Below, one piece after another: positions 32,561-36,632 of a stretch of 36,632 nt of DNA. The notes under the pieces are model-generated. The model had not been told where the DNA came from. It worked only from the letters and a program-made list of their open reading frames with translations, and did not search any database. A program made the position numbers and the translations under genes. Origin of the DNA: an uncultured Myxococcales bacterium. GTDB lineage: Bacteria; Myxococcota_A; Bradymonadia; UBA7976; UBA1532. How positions within the stretch are numbered: position 1 is the first letter of the stretch; each line of letters starts with the position of its first letter. The stretch covers positions 1 to 36,632 of the forward strand of contig CAINDO010000617.1 of the NCBI GenBank assembly GCA_903847385.1, in the 5' to 3' direction.

Positions 32561-34390
32561 ATGCCCAGCCCCGAAGCCCTCTGCCCCGCCTGCCGCAGCC
32601 GCCCCGATGATCCCGCCGCCCTGCGCTGCCCCACGGATACGCTGTTCCTCATCGAGCCCGCCGCGCTCTCGCGGCTCGACGACGCGCCGCTGCTCGGCTA
32701 CGTGCTCGACGGCAAATACGCGCTGGTGGACCTGCTCGGCGGCGGCGGCTACGGCAGCGTGTACCTGGGCCTGCAGCAGCCGCTGGGGCGCGAGGTCGCG
32801 GTGAAGCTGCTCCGCGGCCTGGCGCTGAACAACCGCACCGTGCGCGAGCTGTTCGAGCGCGAAGCCGTGGCCCTGGCCAAACTCAGCAGCCCGCACACCG
32901 TGCGGCTCATCGACTACGGCGTCACGCGCGAGGGCCCCGTGGGCCTGCGCAACCTGCCCTACATGGTCATGGAGCGGCTGTCCGGCGAAGACCTGGAGCG
33001 GCGCCTGATGCGCGATGGGGCCCTGAGCCCGGCCGAGGTCTCCCGCGTGCTCGAGGGCGTGACGGACTCCCTGGCCGAGGCCCACGCGCATGGGGTCATT
33101 CACCGGGACCTGAAGCCCTCCAACGTGCTGATGGTGCCCAACCGCCAGGGCGCGCTGCAGCCCAAGGTCATCGACTTCGGCATCGCGCGGATCGAGTCGC
33201 CCAACCGCAGCCCCACGGGCATGATCATGGGCACGCCCGAATACATGGCGCCCGAGCAGGTGCGAGGCGGCGCCGCCATGGACCACCGCGTCGACCAGTA
33301 CGCGCTGGGGGTGATGGTCTTCGAGCTCTTGACCAATCGCACGCCCTTCGCCGGGCAGGACGCCGTGGCCGTGCTCACGAAACACGCCACGGAGCCGCCC
33401 CCGCCGCTGACCTACATGGACGACGACCCGGTGATGACACGGCTGTCGCCCGTGGTGCAGCGCGCCATGGCCAAGAACCCGGACGACCGCTACCCGGACG
33501 TGGACGCCTTCCGCATGGCCTTCGACGAGGCCCTGCACAACGGCGCGCCGCCGGTGGTGTCGCGGCCCCGGAGCGCCGCCTCGCGCACCGCCATGATGTT
33601 CTCGCGGCCCGTGGCGTCGGCCCCGCCCGTGTCGGCCCCGCCCGTGTCGGCCCCGCCCGTGTCCGCCCCGCCTGCGGAGATCGCCCCGGCCACGCCCACC
33701 CCGATGCCGGCGCCGCGCCTGGTCACCACCCAGCCGCCGGCGCCCTTGCCCACGAACGCGCTCGTCCGCGTCGACACGGCCGAGCTGGCGCGCCCCGTGC
33801 CTGCGATCGTCCCGGCGATCGTGCCCGAGATCGTCGCCGAGCTGGAACCCGCGCCGCCGCCGCCCCGGGTGAATCGGGGGCGGAGTGTGTTGATCGTCGG
33901 GCTCGTGGTCGCCGCCGGGCTCGCCGGCGCGGCGGCCTATACGGCGCAGACGCGGGGGATGCCGGCGACGCCCTCGCCGCCGGACGCGGGCTCGCCCGTC
34001 GCGATGGCCGTGGTCGAACCGGCGACCTCGGCGCCGACCTTGCCGCCGACCTTGCCGCCCACCGCCGCGCCGCCGACTTTGCCGCCCACCGCCGCGCCTT
34101 CGAGCGCGCCGCCGACTCAGGCGCCGACCGCCGCGCCGCCGACCGCCGGGCCGAGCTTTGCCCCCCGGCCCGCCGGTCCCGATCCCCGGGTCGCCGATAC
34201 GGCCGCCGCCGCCGAGGCCGAGCTGCGCGCGTGCCGATGCAGCGGGGCGCAGCGCCTCGTCGAAACCCTCGCCGGGCTGCGCGGTGGCGCGAGCCGGGCC
34301 GACGCCCTGCGACCGGCGCTCAAGGCCTGCCGACCCATCGACGTCGACCACAAGTGTGTCGACGGGAAGTTGGTGTTTTCGGGGGAGTGA
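32561..34390 (+). CDS. Hanks-type Ser/Thr protein kinase, membrane-anchored
   Basis: This is a 609-residue kinase. An N-terminal Cys pair plus Cys (CPACRS... LRCP, residues 8-23) looks like a partial zinc ribbon. Kinase motifs are intact: glycine loop GGGGYGSV (60-67), Lys82 in VAVK, HRDLKPSN (181-188), DFG (205-207), and APE-type MAPEQ (229-233). A Pro/Ala-rich linker follows. A single transmembrane segment (SVLIVGLVVAAGLAGAAAY, near 440-460) would place the C-terminal ~150 residues outside, with PTAAPP-type repeats and a small Cys-containing tail (CRCSGAQRLVETL, CKCVDG-like end). ATG 32561 was chosen; a TTG at 32552 is in frame. It follows the TSP3/MopE gene by 29 nt, so the kinase may report on or respond to that surface protein; this link is inference. 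Confidence 0.93.
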   Translation: MPSPEALCPACRSRPDDPAALRCPTDTLFLIEPAALSRLDDAPLLGYVLDGKYALVDLLGGGGYGSVYLGLQQPLGREVAVKLLRGLALNNRTVRELFEREAVALAKLSSPHTVRLIDYGVTREGPVGLRNLPYMVMERLSGEDLERRLMRDGALSPAEVSRVLEGVTDSLAEAHAHGVIHRDLKPSNVLMVPNRQGALQPKVIDFGIARIESPNRSPTGMIMGTPEYMAPEQVRGGAAMDHRVDQYALGVMVFELLTNRTPFAGQDAVAVLTKHATEPPPPLTYMDDDPVMTRLSPVVQRAMAKNPDDRYPDVDAFRMAFDEALHNGAPPVVSRPRSAASRTAMMFSRPVASAPPVSAPPVSAPPVSAPPAEIAPATPTPMPAPRLVTTQPPAPLPTNALVRVDTAELARPVPAIVPAIVPEIVAELEPAPPPPRVNRGRSVLIVGLVVAAGLAGAAAYTAQTRGMPATPSPPDAGSPVAMAVVEPATSAPTLPPTLPPTAAPPTLPPTAAPSSAPPTQAPTAAPPTAGPSFAPRPAGPDPRVADTAAAAEAELRACRCSGAQRLVETLAGLRGGASRADALRPALKACRPIDVDHKCVDGKLVFSGE

Positions 34391-34396
34391 CGCGTG

Positions 34397-35176
34397 TCAT
34401 TCCAGGTAGTTGCACCCGAGTTCGTCGATGTAGTGCTGGGGATCGTGGCCCCAGGTCCAGCAGTTCGCGTCCTCCGTGGCGCGGATCAGGATGTAGGTCA
34501 GACCGGCGGCCCGGGGGCCGCTCATGAGGGTCGTCAAGTCCTCTTCGAGCTGGTCGATGGTCCCGCCCTCGTCGGGGTGGATCGAGGTCAGCGTGAGCAC
34601 GCCGTCCTCGGGCACGTTGTGACAGATGTCGTAGCCGTCACTCTCACCCTCGATGCAGTCCTCGCCGTCCCAGCCGTCACCGCCGCCGTTGCCGGTCTCG
34701 ACGAGGCCAAAGCCGTACGGGCCAAGCTCCGCGTGCGCCGCAATCGTGACTACGAGGGTCCGGCTGTCCACCCACTCCGCGTAGGCGACGGGGGCTGGCG
34801 GCTCCCCGTAGCCGCCGGAGCCGCCGTACCCGCCCACGCCCCAGTCGGCCGCCCCCTGCGGGCAGTAGCAGGTCTCGACCCCGGCGTCGTCGCTGACGCA
34901 GATCATCTCCGAACCGTCGTCGCAGTAGAGAGGGCCGCCCGCGTCGGTCATCGAGCCACCCGAGCCTCCCGAGGGCAGCGCGCAGCGCCAAGCCTCGCCG
35001 AGCCCCGGCTGGCAAGTGAATCCGGTCGGGCACGCCGTCGCCGGGTCCCTCTCCCGGCAGTCCCCGGTCGCCGCCGAGCCGCCGCTCGAGTCCGCCTCGC
35101 CGTTGTCCTCCGTGCAGGACAAGAGTCCACACGAGATCGCCATGCCGATGAGCACAGTTCGCGCGCAAAGCCGCAT
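34397..35176 (-). CDS. Small Cys/Gly-rich lipoprotein
   Basis: This is a 259-residue lipoprotein. The signal peptide ends in SCGLLSC (lipobox Cys21); GAGG lies 5 nt upstream of the start. Residues 25-140 are Gly/Ser/Cys-rich with repeats such as GGYGGSGGYG. The C-terminal half (about 130-255) may form a compact domain with several acidic and Cys residues. No family recognised. It is the last of three minus-strand genes, with a 7-nt gap to the gene before it. Its stop faces the kinase stop with only 6 nt between. Confidence 0.8.
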   Translation of the reverse strand: MRLCARTVLIGMAISCGLLSCTEDNGEADSSGGSAATGDCRERDPATACPTGFTCQPGLGEAWRCALPSGGSGGSMTDAGGPLYCDDGSEMICVSDDAGVETCYCPQGAADWGVGGYGGSGGYGEPPAPVAYAEWVDSRTLVVTIAAHAELGPYGFGLVETGNGGGDGWDGEDCIEGESDGYDICHNVPEDGVLTLTSIHPDEGGTIDQLEEDLTTLMSGPRAAGLTYILIRATEDANCWTWGHDPQHYIDELGCNYLE

Positions 35177-35183
35177 CTTCGCC

Positions 35184-35774
35184 TCACTTTCCGTTCGAGG
35201 GTGACAACGCCACCATCACACCCAGGCTCACGGAGACGAGCGAGGTCGCCCCGAGCCGATGATTGAAATAGGTCGTCCGGTCGAGGGGGGCGCCGTAGTA
35301 CTCCCACCCGGCCTCGAGCGCGCCGGCCACGGGCGCCCCGGACCAGAGGGGCCAGGCGAACCGGCCCCAGGTGCGTACCCCGACCGCGTAGGTGTCCAGG
35401 TTGATGCCTTCATCGACGAAGAGGTGTGCGAACTGAATCGCCGGGGCGACGCCCAGTGCGAAGCCCCCGCCGGGCGGCGCCGCGTCGACGCCCGGCGCGA
35501 ACGGGCCGACCCCCACGCCCGCGTGCACGGTGCTGAAGCGGGTGCGAACCTCGAGCGGGCCGTCACGGTTGCCCAGGACTACCGACACCGCTGCGCCCAC
35601 GTCGACGTGCGGCCGGACCGGCCGGCAGACATCGAGCGGCGCGATGAGATGCGTCTCGGCGCGGAGTGGGCGGCGCTGCTCGACCCCCTTGCCGCGAGCG
35701 CTGTACCCGTAGACCGAGAGCGGCGCAGGCAGGCCGACCGAGACGACGACGGCGGGAGGATGCGCGCTCGACAT
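35184..35774 (-). CDS. Hypothetical beta-rich protein
   Basis: This is a 196-residue protein with alternating hydrophobic and polar stretches (VGAAVSVVLGN, FALGVAPAIQFAHLF, HRLGATSLVSVSLGVMVALS), as in outer-membrane beta-barrel strands. No clear signal peptide is visible at this start. It lies between two exported lipoproteins, with gaps of 7 and 8 nt, so all three are probably one operon. An outer-membrane or periplasmic role is inference. Confidence 0.65.
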   Translation of the reverse strand: MSSAHPPAVVVSVGLPAPLSVYGYSARGKGVEQRRPLRAETHLIAPLDVCRPVRPHVDVGAAVSVVLGNRDGPLEVRTRFSTVHAGVGVGPFAPGVDAAPPGGGFALGVAPAIQFAHLFVDEGINLDTYAVGVRTWGRFAWPLWSGAPVAGALEAGWEYYGAPLDRTTYFNHRLGATSLVSVSLGVMVALSPSNGK

Positions 35775-35782
35775 CGGCGCGC

Positions 35783-36481
35783 TCAGTCGATCTCCTCGGC
35801 GAACGCGGCATCCCTCGAGCCGAGCCGCTGCACGACCATCCCCTGTGGCGAGTTTTGCATCAGCCAGGTCGAGGTCGCGCCGCCCCCGAGCGGTTGCCCT
35901 TCGATCGTGGCGTGCTCACCAAAGAGGTCGGCGGTGAACTGCCAGGCGCTGGCGTCCGAATCGACCTCCCCGCCCCAAGTACAGCGAGTGTTCGTATTGA
36001 CACTCCCGAGCCAGTTGCCCGCAAGCGCGCTGAAACGGCCGTCGCTCTCTCGACCGGTGTCCTTGTCTGCCGTGCCCGAGAACGTCTGCGTGCAGTCGGT
36101 CGGCTCGTCGTCGTCGCTCCACTGGTAACGGACGGTGCGGGTGCCATCCGCAGCGACGCTGCTCTCTCGCACGGCGACCGACGCCGTCAGCGTCACCGTG
36201 ACCACGAGCGTCGTCCCGTCGAATTCGTCCTTGCCCGTGATTGTCGCGTCGCAGTTCACGGAGCCGGAGGAGCCAGCCAACTTCACGGGGCAGGCCGTGG
36301 AGCCGCTGGCCCGGACATCCGTGAAGTACGAATCGAGGCTCGGCAGCCACGCCGGTTCGGGCAGCGTCCACGTCCCGGTCAGCGCGCCCCCATCGTCTCC
36401 GGGCGGGTCCTCGCCCAAGCAGCCGACGGCGACGCCAGAGACGACCATGCACACACCCAACGCGCGATTCCAGACAACCAT
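35783..36481 (-). CDS. Lipoprotein, first gene of the right-hand operon
   Basis: This is a 232-residue lipoprotein. The start at 36481 has GGGAGG 6 nt upstream. The signal peptide MVVWNRALGVCMVVSGVAVGC has its lipobox Cys at 21. The mature part is beta-rich with few helices: GTWTLPEPAWLPSLDSY, then LVVTVTLTASVAVRESS and a repeated Thr/Ser pattern. It ends near FAEEID. No family recognised. A TTGACA at 36534-36529 (minus) is a good -35 element, but the -10 at the right distance is weak. Confidence 0.8.
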   Translation of the reverse strand: MVVWNRALGVCMVVSGVAVGCLGEDPPGDDGGALTGTWTLPEPAWLPSLDSYFTDVRASGSTACPVKLAGSSGSVNCDATITGKDEFDGTTLVVTVTLTASVAVRESSVAADGTRTVRYQWSDDDEPTDCTQTFSGTADKDTGRESDGRFSALAGNWLGSVNTNTRCTWGGEVDSDASAWQFTADLFGEHATIEGQPLGGGATSTWLMQNSPQGMVVQRLGSRDAAFAEEID

Positions 36482-36505
36482 GTGGGCCTCCCTCGTTTCG
36501 ACGCG

Positions 36506-36534
36506 AGAGTCGCCCTGACCGAATGGGCTGTCAA
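36506..36534 (-). promoter_or_regulatory. Possible promoter of the right-hand operon
   Basis: A perfect TTGACA (36534-36529, minus) is followed after 17 bp by GACTCT, a poor -10. Position (about 25-50 nt before the ATG at 36481) is right, but the -10 keeps this tentative. Confidence 0.3.
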
Positions 36535-36568
36535 CGACCATGAAAGATGGCCGCCAGTGAGCGCGGGC

Positions 36569-36632
36569 TCAGCCCGCGTCACCCCGACCCGCGAGCAGGG
36601 CCCGCAGGCGCTCCAGCTCGGCCTCGGCGGCC
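36569..36632 (-). CDS. C-terminal end of a gene cut by the right edge
   Basis: The minus strand reads an open frame from the right edge to the TGA at 36571-36569. It encodes a helical, Ala/Glu/Leu-rich tail (AAEAELERLRALLAGRGDAG). This looks like the end of a coiled-coil or helical protein. Too little is present to name it. Confidence 0.45.
   Translation of the reverse strand, partial: AAEAELERLRALLAGRGDAG

Overview
The window is very GC-rich (about 70% by eye). It is dominated by secreted or lipid-anchored proteins carrying MopE-type 'CDGxDNDCDG' motifs, thrombospondin type 3 calcium repeats, VWA domains and Cys-rich modules, together with a Hanks-type Ser/Thr kinase and a retron. This mix points to a large-genome, predatory or social deltaproteobacterial lineage (Myxococcota in the broad sense). 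Assignment below phylum is not possible from the sequence alone.

Layout. 1-401 has no convincing gene. 402-4872 (minus) is a tightly coupled three-gene operon: VWA lipoprotein, helix-turn-helix protein, second VWA lipoprotein, with ATGA overlaps at both junctions. 5016-7232 (plus) holds a YfcG-type glutathione-dependent disulfide oxidoreductase and a DUF2325-like protein. 7255-7911 (minus) is a possible SMI1/KNR4-like protein. 8100-14618 (minus) is a 2172-residue lipoprotein with 21 MopE motifs followed by a fibrinogen-like domain; it has a good sigma70-type promoter and is divergent from a cyclic-nucleotide-binding/TGS-like/uridine-kinase fusion (14746-16929, plus). 16943-27819 is a long minus-strand series: two paralogous YD-repeat lipoproteins, a retron (reverse transcriptase plus ncRNA) lying just upstream of the first paralog, an ArsR-SRPBCC pair with a readable promoter and operator, a Cys-rich exported protein, an alpha/beta hydrolase and an MmcQ-GNAT fusion. 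27945-34390 (plus) is a giant TSP3+MopE lipoprotein followed 29 nt later by a Ser/Thr kinase. 34397-36481 (minus) is a three-gene exported-protein cluster, and a truncated gene runs off the right edge.

The most notable system is the retron at 19454-21009. The RT (451 aa) has the retron hallmarks: a YADD box, a HAxxH version of NAxxH, and VTG in region Y. Immediately upstream is a 194-nt segment bounded by a 22-bp inverted repeat with one bulged base (a1/a2). Inside it are two msr-like hairpins and a long msd-like hairpin, in the canonical msr-msd-RT order. No obvious separate effector gene accompanies it. The RT has an N-terminal extension like those of myxobacterial retron RTs.

A second precise signal is upstream of the ArsR gene. 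A perfect 7-bp palindrome exactly fills the 18-bp spacer between a TTGACG -35 and a TATTCA -10, and the expected transcription start falls on the start codon, which implies a leaderless, autorepressed ArsR-SRPBCC operon.

The remaining genes are mostly surface proteins whose functions cannot be deduced beyond domain architecture.
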